A DNA stretch of 64,000 nucleotides from Pseudomicrostroma phylloplanum (lineage: Eukaryota > Basidiomycota > Exobasidiomycetes > Microstromatales). The stretch is from assembly GCA_039545275.1 (NCBI GenBank), contig BCHS01000011.1, positions 62,001-126,000 on the forward strand, given 5' to 3'. Below, piece by piece: positions 1 to 10,470 of the stretch. Under the pieces are notes generated by a model. That model was not told the origin of the DNA, searched no databases, and saw only the letters and a list, made by a program, of their open reading frames with translations. Both the position numbers and the translations under genes were made by a program. How positions within the stretch are numbered: position 1 is the stretch's first letter; every line of letters begins with the position of its first letter.

Positions 1-126
1 GCGTTCGTCGCTGCCATGGCGCTGTACGTACGCCAAGACTAGACACATGCGGTAGAAGAAGCCATTTGCCGAATCCCGACCTTGCCATTATTCCGGGTCG
101 CCCGCAATGTGGTCGAGAGACACCCG

Positions 127-132
127 TATAAG
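127..132 (+). promoter_or_regulatory. TATA-like box of the cyanase gene
   Basis: TATAAG lies about 75 bp upstream of the cyanase ATG at 204, a usual distance for a fungal TATA element when the leader is short. The call rests on motif and position only. Confidence 0.35.
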
Positions 133-203
133 AGGGCTTCATCGTCGAATGGTCGGCTGCAGAGAAGAAGCATTCGTTTCTTCCCACTCAATCCTGTCTC
201 AAC

Positions 204-875
204 ATGTCTTTCGTACCTAACCAAAACAAGCCTGCCATTCTTTCGGAGCTGGGCTCCCCGGTCTATGCGGCCCTTCACGAGGCAAAGGGCCGAAAGGGTC
301 TGAGCTTCGAGCAGGTCGCAAAGGCAATCGGGAGAAGTGAGATCTACACGGCGGCCATGTAAGTGATCAGTTTGTCGAGCCCTTTCACACGTGTCCAGCT
401 CTCTGACGACAGATGCAACGTGCGTCTCCAGCTTCTATGGACAGGCAAAGCCCGAACCGGAGGACCTGAGCAAGCTCTCTGAACTCCTGGATGTGCCCCA
501 CGAGGGTCTCGTCGATGCACTGGGCCCCAACTTTTGGGCTCACCGTGGACTGGGAAGCATGCCACCAAAGGGTGAGCAGAGCGTCCCAGAATCTCTGCAT
601 TGCTGCATTACAACTCGCTTACATATCTCGCTCGAATTTCGCTTATGTCCGTGTCGCTCTCACGCTCCTCCCCCACAGACCCCGTTATCTATCGGCTCTA
701 CGAGGCCATCCTGGTCTACGGTCACCCGCTCAAGCACCTCATTCACGAAAAGTTCGGGGACGGAATCATGTCCGCCATTGACTTCAATGGAGACGTCGAA
801 AGGATCGCAGACCCCAAGGGCGACCGCTGCAGGTTGACCCTGGAGGGCAAGTTTCTCGCTTACAAGCGTTGGTGA
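204..875 (+). CDS. CYN1: Cyanate hydratase (cyanase)
   Basis: Exons 204-358, 432-571 and 679-875 join to 163 aa. Cyanase decomposes cyanate with bicarbonate to ammonia and CO2, for cyanate detoxification and nitrogen supply, normally as a cytosolic decamer. The N-terminal half is the helix-turn-helix-like part ([16 protein letters not shown]); the C-terminal half is the catalytic domain. The known catalytic Arg, Glu and Ser fit R104, E107 (in YRLYEAI) and S130 (in GIMSAIDF), with the family's exact spacing of 3 and 26 residues. Joining at 358/432 restores [12 protein letters not shown], which supports that splice; both introns are GT-AG. The length is typical of the family (about 150-165 aa). 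The first ATG after the TATA-like box was taken as the start. Confidence 0.96.
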
Positions 876-1133
876 AGGACGAAAGATGAATTTGTCATAC
901 CACACGTGTCCTCTCTGAGGTACGGAATGCATGAGTGATAACCATCACTTCGATTCGTCTGATAGCGTCCCCTCCCAATATGAGCGATCCGAGCTGTGGA
1001 ACGGACGAGACAGAAAAGCTCCGATTGTTCCGATCGTCCCCGTGCGGAAAGCTGGCGTGGAAGCGCCTTCTTCTCCTTATCACCGAGGTACGGCAGCGGC
1101 AGAGCGGACTGAAAGCTGTGCCTTACCACTGCC

Positions 1134-2293
1134 TCACGTCATGGCTTTGGCCCAGGTCCGAATCGCCTCGATCAGACCTCCGAGATGGTCTCTGGTCCTC
1201 CAAAAGTGATCCGCACCTTCAATGGTGACCACGTGGAGGCGGTCTGTTTCGGACATCGCTGCCAACCGCCTCCGCCAGCTCTCGTAGTTCTGGCGTCGAA
1301 AGGAAGCAGACGTCAGATCGACGTTAGTACTGAGATCTTACGCCTTCCTCACAGCGAGCCTCACTGTATGCTTAGTGAACTGGTCTTCCGTCCCTTGGAC
1401 GAGCAGAGTGCGCCTACTTTTCCACTGGACGAGCTGCTCCACTCTGACCTTCCACTTGTCTGTCCCGAAGGCAGACAATGCCCACAACTTGTCCAGAGGG
1501 TATGAAATGAGCAGATAGAGCCTTGTTGAGCTGAACAGGGGTGACAGTGTTGGCTCCAATACAGCAGATGCACTGCAAAGATCGCCAGACCAGGCCATTG
1601 GTGAGACAGTGACGTGAGAGCGATACAGTGCACTGTCCGACTCACTACATTGCACCAGCAGAGTAGCCCTTGACGAGTGGGGAGCAGGTCAGGTATCTTT
1701 GTCAGGACAAATTTGAGCTCCATCTCGATTCTCTGAGGCTTACTGCTACTAGGAGCCGGCAGTCCTTCGCTGTGGGATAGGCCTGGCTGAACGCCGCAAT
1801 GCTTGCTTCGGTCACTGCCTTCGGATGAACAAGGCATGGCACATCAGAGTCTTGTTCACCGAAGACCCCCGCTGATACTGTCTCCTCCTGCTCACTAGAT
1901 AGTCTGCGGCTTCGGTCTCTCCAGTCCAGCTACCTTTCCCTTGACTCGCGCCAACACCCCTCGAGTTGAAGCACACAGTCCTGAACCCCAGCTCAGACAA
2001 GACTCGGCTGACAGATGAGACGACGTTATCAGACATTGAGCCTCCAAGGGTGCCATATGCTAGCAAAAGGCAAAGGGTACGAATCTCCATTGATCAGTGA
2101 CAAGTGAGAAGCCCCGCGGCACTGTGATCGATCGAAGCGTATGCTGTTCCGTGACAGGTGACTCACGATGGGCCAGAATGGCCAACCCTCGAGGTTGCGC
2201 CCATGTCCCTGCAGGTTCGCGTATGCGAGCTTCGAGTAATACCTCGGGACTCGATGAGGGGAGCGTGATGCTCATCTGGCCGTTGCCGTACAC
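1134..2293 (-). CDS. Alpha/beta-hydrolase family protein
   Basis: Six exons (2293-2167, 2059-1896, 1818-1744, 1668-1646, 1572-1365, 1289-1134) keep phase throughout and give 250 aa. The order of motifs is that of the small alpha/beta-hydrolases found in fungi and plants: AHPYGTLGGSM near the N-terminus, FNSRGVGASQG (strand and turn), GYSAGAM (GxSxG nucleophile elbow, Ser in exon 4), a QGTEDQFT loop with the acidic residue, and GADHFWR with the catalytic His. The substrate is unknown; esterase or thioesterase-like chemistry is only inferred from the fold. The fourth exon is 23 nt, and the donor after GAM could be GTAGTG or the stronger GTGAGT 3 nt later; I used the latter. Either the ATG at 2293 or the in-frame one at 2275 could start translation. 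The gene is divergent from the AUH hydratase, with 157 bp between the ATGs. Confidence 0.85.
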
Positions 2294-2450
2294 AGTGGAA
2301 GAAGGAGACCCTCATGCAGCTGTTCGGGAAGATGTCCAGATCTTCCCCACTTCCGTGATCGGCAGAGGTGGAGGCGGCTGGACCGTGCCGGCCGGTTTCG
2401 GCTTCACCCGAGGCCCTCCCTCCTCTTTCCACTGTGACGACACGTTCAGT
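2294..2450. promoter_or_regulatory. Short shared promoter between divergent genes
   Basis: Only 157 bp separate the start codons of the alpha/beta-hydrolase (-) and the AUH-type hydratase (+), so both promoters and 5' leaders must lie in this stretch or overlap it. I see no clear TATA box. Confidence 0.5.
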
Positions 2451-3699
2451 ATGCTCTCCCGAATCGTGCGACCAGTCAGCTCAGTACATCTGCAGCTGGC
2501 AGATGCCAGTCCATTGTTCGCTCGCTCTTTCAGCACCCCTGCAAAGCCGCTGGCATACCTGGACGCGTATGCCCAGCCCACTTCCGCCGTGCAGCGCGGC
2601 TTGACCTTTCTCAAGCTCGACCGCCCAGAGGCGAGGAATGCCATCAACACGCAGATGCTCGACGAGCTCGCCGAGGCCGTAGAGGTTGTGCGTGAGGATG
2701 GGCGCACTCGTACTCTTATCCTCCAGTCTACTGTTCCCGGCGCCTTCTGTGCAGGCGCGGACCTCAAGGAGCGTCTGAACATGACCTCTGCCGCTTTCCA
2801 TTCCTGGCACACCAAGCTGGGCAAGACGCTACGAGCCATCGAGACCCTTCCCTTTCCCGTCATTGCAGCTTTAGATGGACTGGCTCTCGGAGGAGGACTG
2901 GAAGTGGCATTGTGCGCCGATCTGAGGGTTGCTGGACCCGGAGCTACGAAGCTTGGTCTGCCCGAAGTCAGACATGCCATCATTCCTGGTGCAGGAGGCA
3001 CACAGAGGTGAGTCACAACACAAGCAGAGCAACGGTTGATTATCTATACTGAAGCATACCGTTCCTTTCGAGCTTCAGACTGAGCAGACTGGTTGGGCCA
3101 GCGGTGAGCTCCTTGCGTCTCGGAGCGCTTCGCAGACCCGGACTGACTCACTCATTTTCGCCTGTTCTCGCAGCGTGCCAAGCACCTGATATTGACGGGT
3201 CGTATCTTCGATCGCAAGTATGCCTACGAGCAGGGAATCATAGACGAGCTAGCCGAGGAAGGCGTACCGCAGGGGGAAAACGCAGGTTTCAGTAGCGGCT
3301 GCGAGGCTGGTTTGAGGCACAGTATAAATTTGGCAGCAGAGATGGGCAAAGGAGGTGAGATAGAGATCCTGCGGACGCTCAAGGGCCTGGGAAACAAGCG
3401 GCTCTGACCAGCGTCGTGCCTCTCTCCGTTCTTGCCCCTCACTTGTCGCAGGCCCACTGGCGTTGAGGGCCGCCAAGCAGGCGATCGACAAAGGCTACCA
3501 GATGGACATGTAAGTGTGCGAGCCCGCGACAGCGGAGCCTGTGCAGTCTGTGCTGACAATCTCCTCGCCCAATTGATTCAGAGGAACTGCTTTCGACCGG
3601 GAGAAGGCATTGTATCAGACACTGTACAATACAAACGACCGGAAGGAGGGTCTGATGGCATTCAAAGAGAAGAGGCCGGCTATCTACGAGGGCGAGTAA
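2451..3699 (+). CDS. AUH-type enoyl-CoA hydratase (3-methylglutaconyl-CoA hydratase)
   Basis: Exons 2451-3007, 3079-3103, 3174-3354, 3452-3509 and 3582-3699 give 312 aa. It belongs to the crotonase superfamily; the closest recognised type is mitochondrial AUH, which hydrates 3-methylglutaconyl-CoA in leucine breakdown. Visible marks are PGAFCAGADLKER (oxyanion loop, residues about 96-107), GLALGGGLEVALCADLRVA with the catalytic Glu, IIPGAGGTQRLSRLVG, and the AUH-like C-terminus AFKEKRPAIYEGE. The first 40 residues are rich in Ser/Arg and hold an ARSFST site, fitting a mitochondrial presequence. Exon 2 is only 25 nt (RLSRLVGPA) but is needed to complete the conserved motif. The open frame continues upstream to 2097 without homology, so the ATG at 2451 was chosen. 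Confidence 0.93.
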
Positions 3700-4045
3700 T
3701 GGAGGTCGGTGTTGCTGTTCTTCCGTTCCTGTCGCTCTTGCATCATACCACTTGTGCAGCCCTGCTTGATCCAATCATATGCGACATTCGAATTAGCGCA
3801 GCGATCCCGACGACGAAGAGGGCAATGCCAATCGTTGCGTGCGTCGCTGGTGGTGAGGTGGTGTGGTGCGTCTTGAGCCTGAATTCCACATTGCAGATTC
3901 GAACTCCGCTCCCGTCGAGAGTTGGCGTGCATCCTCCTCCGTCCGTGGGCCCTTCGCTCCTTCCTACCCTTCCTGCTCACCGCCTGGTTCTGTCCGCCTT
4001 GTCATCCTTCCTCAAGCTCTCATTTTGATCAGTGCAAGACAAGAC
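3700..4045. other. Intergenic region between AUH and U1C genes
   Basis: This stretch of about 350 bp holds the AUH 3' end and the U1C promoter and leader, pyrimidine-rich near 3950-4020. I see no gene, repeat or RNA in it. Confidence 0.6.
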
Positions 4046-4876
4046 ATGGGCAAGCACTACTGCGACTAGTGAGTATGCTTGCCTTCTCACGTGCGAGGTC
4101 CTATCGCACAGCCACCATCTCAGATCTGACTTCCCCGCTGCGCCTGCTCTTCTCCCTCCCTTCTCCTTTCGAATCTCCGTCAATCCCACAGCTGCGACGT
4201 CTACTTGACTCACGACTCCGTCTCCGTCCGGAAAGCTCACAACTCCGGCCGAAATCATCTGCAGAATGTGCGCGACTACTACCAGAGCTTAGATCCGGCG
4301 CAAGTGAATGCAATAGTGGAAGAGGTGGACGCGATTTACCAAGAGAGGGGGATCGAGAAGCCCGCCATTGCGGCTGGACCTGGAGGTGGCTTCGGTGGTG
4401 GAGGATTTGGAGGAGGGAGAGGGGGATATGGTGGAGGTGAGTAGCTAAGATGTACGGCAGGTGTGAGATACGTTCGGCAATACTGACGACACCTTACCAT
4501 CCTTCCTCTCCCTCTGCAAGGATTCGGAGGCAGAGGAGGCTACGGCGGCTCCCGCCCTCCCTTTAATCAAGGCTTCCGCCCTCCCCCACCTCATCTTCAG
4601 CAACATCAGCAAAGCTCCGGTCCCGGCTACGGCTCCGGTCCTCCCCCAGGCGCATACGGTCAGCCACCGCCGAATTACGGCCAGCCACCTCCAGGCGCAG
4701 GAGGTCAATTCAGTCGGCCTCCGCCGCCATTGGGAATGAGGCCGCCGCAGGGAGTTGGAGGCTACCCGATGAACGTGCCGCCGCCTGGTTACAATCCGAA
4801 TGTGCCCCCGCCTGGCTTCGGAGGACAGCAAGGAGGACAGGGTGGGCCGCCGCCGCCCCTGGGGATCAGACAATGA
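4046..4876 (+). CDS. YHC1: U1 small nuclear ribonucleoprotein C
   Basis: Exons 4046-4068, 4192-4436 and 4521-4876 give 207 aa. U1-C binds U1 snRNP and stabilises pairing with the 5' splice site. The N-terminus is the family's matrin-type C2H2 zinc finger: KHYCDYCDVYLTHDS, then RKAHNSGRNH, supplying two Cys and two His; the following VRDYYQSL helix is typical. The rest is low complexity: a Gly-rich run (GGGFGGGGFGGGRGGY) and a Pro/Gln/Gly tail as in U1-C of animals and fungi. Exon 1 is only 23 nt (MGKHYCD plus two bases) and splicing is needed to build the zinc finger, so this splicing factor's own mRNA depends on an early intron. Splicing is supported by the restored CDYCDVY motif. Confidence 0.95.
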
Positions 4877-5109
4877 GAAATGCAAGCTAGGTAGAGAAGG
4901 AGAAGGAGACGGAGTACGCTGGGGGGAGGCTACTACTATGAGCAATACAGTCACCCACGACATACATTCACTCTTGTACTCATACTGCGAATCTACAAGA
5001 CCTACATGCAGATTCTACTCAAAGGACATTGATGCTATGAAGTGGGAGCAGGACTAAATACAGTACAGTGATGTGCAAAGAATTCGCGGCGACCATCAGA
5101 CTCTCAGAC

Positions 5110-6939
5110 TCAATCCCCAGAACCATCCACGCTAGCGCTCCTAGCCTCTCGCCATCCCCTCTTGATTTCTTCTTCCTCTCCCTCGAGCCCAGCATCCCCA
5201 CTCCTCAGACCATCCTCCTCTCCTGCATCTCCCACCGGCCGCTCTTGCTCCTGCATCCGACTCTGGCCTGCATTCATATCCCCCTCGATCCCTCCAGTGG
5301 TTTGGAACGACCGCACTACCTCGCCCAGAACATCCGCACTGCGTCTGCCCATCTCGAGGAACGTGTCATTGTCCGTCGGCTTCCCGCTGAACATGCCGAT
5401 GTGCGCTGAAATTTCGTCTGGGGAGACGTGATTGTCGAGCGGGGTGAAGAGGCGGGCGGCGTGGGAAGAGAGTGGGGGCAGGATCGTGAAGGTACGTGGA
5501 CGTGGGTCTTGCATAAAGGAGGACGACGAGGTTTGCGCTGGGAGGCGGTTATAGTAAGCGTGGAAGAGGATCGAGGGCAGGTCGATCAGGGCATCCAGTC
5601 TGTTTGCGGCAGAGACGTACGTCAGTCAGCATGCCGCCAATTCATCGAGCCGCACTCAGCTCCACTTTTATCAACTCACCTTTGCCTCAGTCCCTTGTCA
5701 TCCCATAGATTCGAGACGTACTCGAAGTGCTCTGTCAGGTAGCCGTATGCCCCTCCAATCTCCTCGCGCTTGTAGTAGGCCGCGACACCTCCAGCAGCTG
5801 CAGCGGTAGCCAATGCTCCGGTAGCCCAGAGAGCACTGCTCCACCCCGAGGAGCTCTTGGCGGACTTGGAGGCAGAGGTTGAGGAAGAGGCCCCGGATCC
5901 TCCCACTAGACCTGCTAGCTTGCCCCATCCGCCGCCATTTGCAGACTGCTGATTCGTCCGATTGGAATTGTTCCGATTCATGCCCCAAGCTGCCGCCAGA
6001 CCAGCTGCCATGGGCGCAAAGTGAGATCCTACACCCCTGGCCTGCTGAGCGTAGGAGAAGTACTTGGTGGCTTGATTCTTGAAGACGTTTGGGTGCACGC
6101 CATAGTACTGTGGGTAAGGAGAGGCTGATGGCGTTGAGCTCGAGCACTACTTCTACCACAACCGAATACTCGTGTGTACTCACAGGTGAGTCGTAAGCAA
6201 TGACGGATACCACTCTGGGCCATAGCTCCCCGACCCTCCCCGTCTCTGCGTCTTTCTCTCCCATCATGGCATTCTCGTCTGCAATCTTCAATGCTGCATC
6301 CACTGCCACCAATCCGCCCATGGAATGCCCACACAGGGCGATCTTCACCGTTCCCCTGCCCTGTCCTCTTCCGTCCTCTCCGGGCTTAGACTCGAGCTGG
6401 AGGGTCTGCATTGTGAGCCACTCTACGAAGTTGGAGACGGCGGTAGCTAGGGACCCTCGGGTGTCGTAGGTAGGGTATATGATGGGTATGACGTTGAGGC
6501 CTGTATGCGTCTCGCGTAATAGATGGGCCAAACGGGAAGGGAAATCGAGGAAGGTCGTCTCTGCGGAGCCTTTGAAGCTGTATCAGTGCGTCCGAGAAGA
6601 TGATGGGTACAGGTGAGCTAGAGCCGTAGATGAATTGACTGAACCGAGCCTGGCATCTCACCCATGTATGAAGACAAGAAGCAGGATTTCCCCCCGGGAA
6701 GAGGACGACGCTTCATTCGTCGGGTCTATCACTCCCTGACTGTTGTCGCCGTCTGTCAAGTCGATGACATCCGGCTTCTCTACATCGCCTGTGTCGTCAC
6801 CGTCCGCAGGAATGGCGGGGGCAATGACATCGTCATTGTCAACTTCGGCAGAGTTGGATGGGGGCGAGGAAGAGGGAGATGAGGAGGAAGATGCAGCAGT
6901 AGAAGCAGCCTTTGCGCTGGGCCGCGTCACACGAGGCAT
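5110..6939 (-). CDS. DUF676-like lipase/serine esterase with membrane segment
   Basis: Exons 6939-6662, 6577-6184, 6107-5680 and 5599-5110 give 529 aa. The order is a Ser/acidic-rich N-terminus (1-80); LLVFIHGFKGSAETTF, a typical first hydrolase strand and oxyanion region; IIYPTYDTRG; GHSMGG with the nucleophile Ser at about 178; and AYDSPYYGVHPNVF. An Ala/Gly/Trp-rich segment at about 313-336 could span a membrane and is followed by YYKREE. A PPLSSHAARLFTPLDNHVSPDEISAHIGMF block near 440 may carry the catalytic His. The architecture resembles fungal alpha/beta-hydrolase proteins annotated as putative lipases or serine esterases (DUF676 type). The substrate is unknown. An in-frame start at 7179 would add 80 poorly conserved-looking residues; I prefer the ATG at 6939. 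Confidence 0.85.
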
Positions 6940-7409
6940 CGCCCGATGAAGCTTCAACAGGCAGACACTTGAGGGATGCTTAGATGGTAAGGAGGAAGAG
7001 AAGCAGGACGGTCTGGCTGATGAGTAGTCGCAGTGGTACTGTGGTACGTGGAGCTCTACGACGGACGGAAAGGGGAGCGTGGCTGAATGCGAGTGGCGCG
7101 CTGCCCCGATTGCCCCTGCGATTCCGCCCGCTGCAGCCCTTTCGGCATCTTCGGCGATACAAGTCCGAGAATTTGGCAATCGGACAAATCACTGGCACAC
7201 ACTCACACACCTCTGACTCGATCGGGGCCCTCACTCGTTTCCTTCGAAAGATTCCCGAATACCTTCCCCTCCCTCTCATACCCATCACTCAATGGCAGAA
7301 CCAAGAGCAGACTCGTAAACCAACCATACCCACACCCCCTCTCCCTCGGGGTTGACGTCCACGCCCTCTCTCCCCTCCACGCCACTCCTTCCTCATACCC
7401 TCCACAACC
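6940..7409. other. Divergent intergenic region
   Basis: About 470 bp lie between the lipase-like gene (-) and the MFS gene (+), holding both promoters and leaders. A CA-rich stretch occurs near 7195-7210. No other feature is seen. Confidence 0.6.
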
Positions 7410-9789
7410 ATGGCAGCATCCAGTCATGTGGCTCATCAGGCCCCCCTGTACCATGCTCCCGCGCTCGAGACGGCCTCGCCTGATGACTCGCCTGCGACTA
7501 CGTTGCACCCCTCGACAGGATCGCCTTCGTCTCTTCGCCCCCCGACTCAGGATGGCCGGCTGGAAGACGAGGATGAGCAAAGCGAAGCGGGCGAGCTGCC
7601 CCACAACGCAGCAGCCTCGTCCAGCCGGCCTTCTGCGCGTCAGGGTCTCTCCACCTCATTCCGAGAACCGCAAAAGACTACAGTCACCAAGTCTAGACCA
7701 CCGCCTCCGGCAAGTCGAGGATCAGCGGCACCGGGCCTTACGCGTCATGCCTCTGCTGCGTCCTCGAGACCTCCCAGTCCACCGTTTCCATCCATGGCAT
7801 TGGCCTTGTCCCGCTCCACCTCTGCCGCTGGGGCTCAATACATTGACTGGGAGGTAGACGACCCCGAAGATCCCTTCAACTGGAGCAAACCGAAGAGGTG
7901 GGGGCTGGTGATCTGCTGTATGCTCTACACTGGAGTAACAGCACTCGTCGGTGAGTAGACATAATGATCAGGGATCTTCACTTTGTCGGCTCATTGACAT
8001 TCTTTCCTCTCCTCTGTCACTAACTAGCTACGGCCTACTCTGCACCAATTGATCAGGTGACAGATCAATTTGGCGTCTCAGATACCATCTACCTCTTGGG
8101 CAACACTACCTTTCTGGTCTCCGTAGCATTTGCGCCCCTCGTCCTCGCGCCCTTCTCTGAACTCGTAGGCCGCAAGAATATCTTCGTCGTCTCGGCATTT
8201 GTATTCACTATGATGATGATTCCCCAAGCTCTAGCGCCCAGCATCGAAGGGATCATCATTCCGCGTATCTTTCTAGGAATGGCTGGGTCTGTGGGCAATT
8301 CAATCACCGGCGGCATCGTGGCAGACCTCTTCGTCTCGCACGACAGGAGTCTACCGATGAGCTTCTACGCCCTCATCGTCTTTGTGTCGCAGGGTGTTGG
8401 CCCGCTGGCGTCGGCATGGACAGTATATGCGCACTCATGGAGGGTCACATTTTGGTGGCAGGGCGCCGTAGCGCTGACCAGCTTCTTATCCTTGTGAGTA
8501 ACTAGCGGCATACGGACAAACAAGCGGAGAGGTTGAGCTCACATTGCGTTCTGTTGTTGCCTTTCCCTGACCCCAGGTTGATCTTCTTCTCCGAGACTCG
8601 AGGCCCGGTCCTGCTCTCCAGGCGAGCTGCGCGGATGACGAAAGAGAGCGGTGGAAAGACACAATACCGCTGCCGAGCCGACGACGAGAAGCACTCGTAC
8701 ACCCAAATGGTCTTCACCAGTGTTAGCCGGCCTCTCCTCTACTTCTTCACCGAGCCGATCGTGACTGCCTTCAGCCTCTGGGTGGGAGTGCTATGGGGTA
8801 CCGTCTTTCTGGCCATTGTTGCCGTTCCGCAGTCCTTCACGTATGCATACGGTTGGACCGCCCAGCAGGGCTCGATGCTGCTGCTTATCCTCGCCGTTGG
8901 AGGATGCTGCGGGTGGCTGCTCAACCTCATCCAGGAGAGGTGGTATGAGCAGGCGTGGAAGAAGCACAATGGTGAACCACCGCCGGAGACAAGACTTTAC
9001 ATGTGCGCAGTGGGCGCTCTGATGGTGCCCATTGGACTGTTATGGTGAGTGTACATCAAGTCTCTGCTCAACGTAAAGAGGAAGAGCTGACCCAGCATAC
9101 GACTGCCTCCTTCCCTTCCCATCGCTAGGTTCGCATGGGGGTGTCGGACAGGCGTGCATCCTGCAGTCCCCATCGTGGGGTTGGTCTTCTTTGCAACTGG
9201 AGTCTTCCCTATTGTAAGTCAACGAGCAGCGTTCACAAAACCCTAGGAAGACTACTGTCTTACGACTTTGCCCGCTTGCGTCCCATTCTCGCAGTACATG
9301 GCCGTCTTCGTCTACCTGAGCGACCTCTACATGCGGTACGCCTCCTCCGCCCTCGCAGCCCAATCGGCGTTGCGCAACATCCTGGCCGGCACCTTTGTCC
9401 TCTTCACCCCAGCCATGTACACCCGTCTCACACCACAGTGGGCTACCACACTCCTGGCCCTCATCTCCCTCCTGCTCGGTTCTTGCCCCTTTGTTCTGCT
9501 GATCTTTGGCGCAAAGATTCGAGCGAGAAGCAGAGTTGCGCAGGCGCTTAAGAGGGAGGAGGAAGAGTTGGCGGAGTGGAGGGCAATGGAGGCTGCCAAG
9601 GTAGAGAGGAGGAACCGCAGAAGGGAGCAGAAGGAGGCGATGATGAGGGGTTTCCAGGAGAAGAGGGGCGGACAGGTGACAGGGACAGGACTACAGGGTA
9701 AAGAGGGGGAGAAGAACGTGGATGCGAGCGTGAGCCCAGATCTGGAAAAGGGCTTGCAGGCGAATAAGGGGGGTCTGGTATCGCAATAG
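7410..9789 (+). CDS. Major facilitator superfamily transporter (DHA1 type)
   Basis: Exons 7410-7950, 8028-8493, 8577-9044, 9129-9213 and 9295-9789 give 684 aa. It is a 12-segment plasma-membrane drug:H+ antiporter-like protein. After a long Ser/Pro-rich cytosolic N-terminus (about 150 aa) comes DPEDPFNWSKPKRW, the usual lead-in of fungal DHA1 (TPO/FLR1/MDR) carriers, then the first helix. The signature loop between helices 2 and 3 is seen as APFSELVGRKNIFV, with GRK. GGIVADLF and TFWWQGA match helices 4-5 of the family. The C-terminal 100 residues are charged and Arg/Glu-rich and cytosolic. Substrates are often polyamines, azoles or other drugs in relatives, but nothing here fixes the substrate. 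All five exons keep phase, with GTGAGT or GTAAGT donors. Confidence 0.9.
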
Positions 9790-10470
9790 AGGCTCTATGC
9801 CATTGAATCAATCCAGCATCATACATCAACAGCTTCCCTTGGTCTGACGTGTTGGACGCTGTTAGTATACTCTCATCGAAGCAATCTGTGCACCGTCCCA
9901 CACATCGAACTCCTTATCTCCGGTCCTTGCTCAGCACGAGCCACATTCCTAGTCCTGGGTGCAGAGGGAGAAGCGGCAGAGGGCAGGTGGACGTGATGTC
10001 CGGATCACCCCACGGGGTCATCTGATGGACAATGGCAAGCAATGCAGGCACGGCGGCGCAAGAAGAAACACCGGAACAGCCATCGAGGGTCATGCGGACC
10101 TCTTCCTCTCTCGGCTCTCGGCTTTGGTAGGCAGGCTGTGTGTACGTACGTGCGGAGTGTGGGGAAACCCCGCATCGGCCTTCGGCAATTCGCAAGCACG
10201 GAAGCACGGCTATTGCGGGAAGGAAGTTGCACACACACACACACACGCGACAGGAGAGCGTTTGTGGAGGGGGGAGAGTGGGATAGAGCCGAAGGAAGCA
10301 CGGGGCGAGGAGTGCAAGGGAGAGGGAGAGGGAGAGAGGGTGACCAGTAGGCTAGCAAGGAATGCTTGGCTGCACCTTCCTTTGCCCTCCTTACCATTCT
10401 TCATTGCCGTCTTTATTGCTTCCATTTCGATCTACCCCAGTGTTTCTTTCAACGAGATCCTATAGCCACA
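9790..10470. other. Intergenic region with short CA and GGGAGA repeats
   Basis: Between the MFS gene and the dehydrogenase, a (CA)n run lies at about 10229-10247 and a GGGAGA run at about 10318-10337. A pyrimidine-rich leader precedes the ATG at 10471. No gene is seen. Confidence 0.55.

Noticed and set aside
413..419. 7-nt extra exon within cyanase intron 1
   Set aside because: It would need a 12-nt intron after it and puts the rest out of frame; a single 73-nt intron restores the conserved AAIFYGQAK.
2097..2450. N-terminal extension of the AUH hydratase to 2097
   Set aside because: The frame is open but overlaps the divergent hydrolase gene's exons on the other strand and shows no presequence or homology; the ATG at 2451 gives a good mitochondrial presequence.
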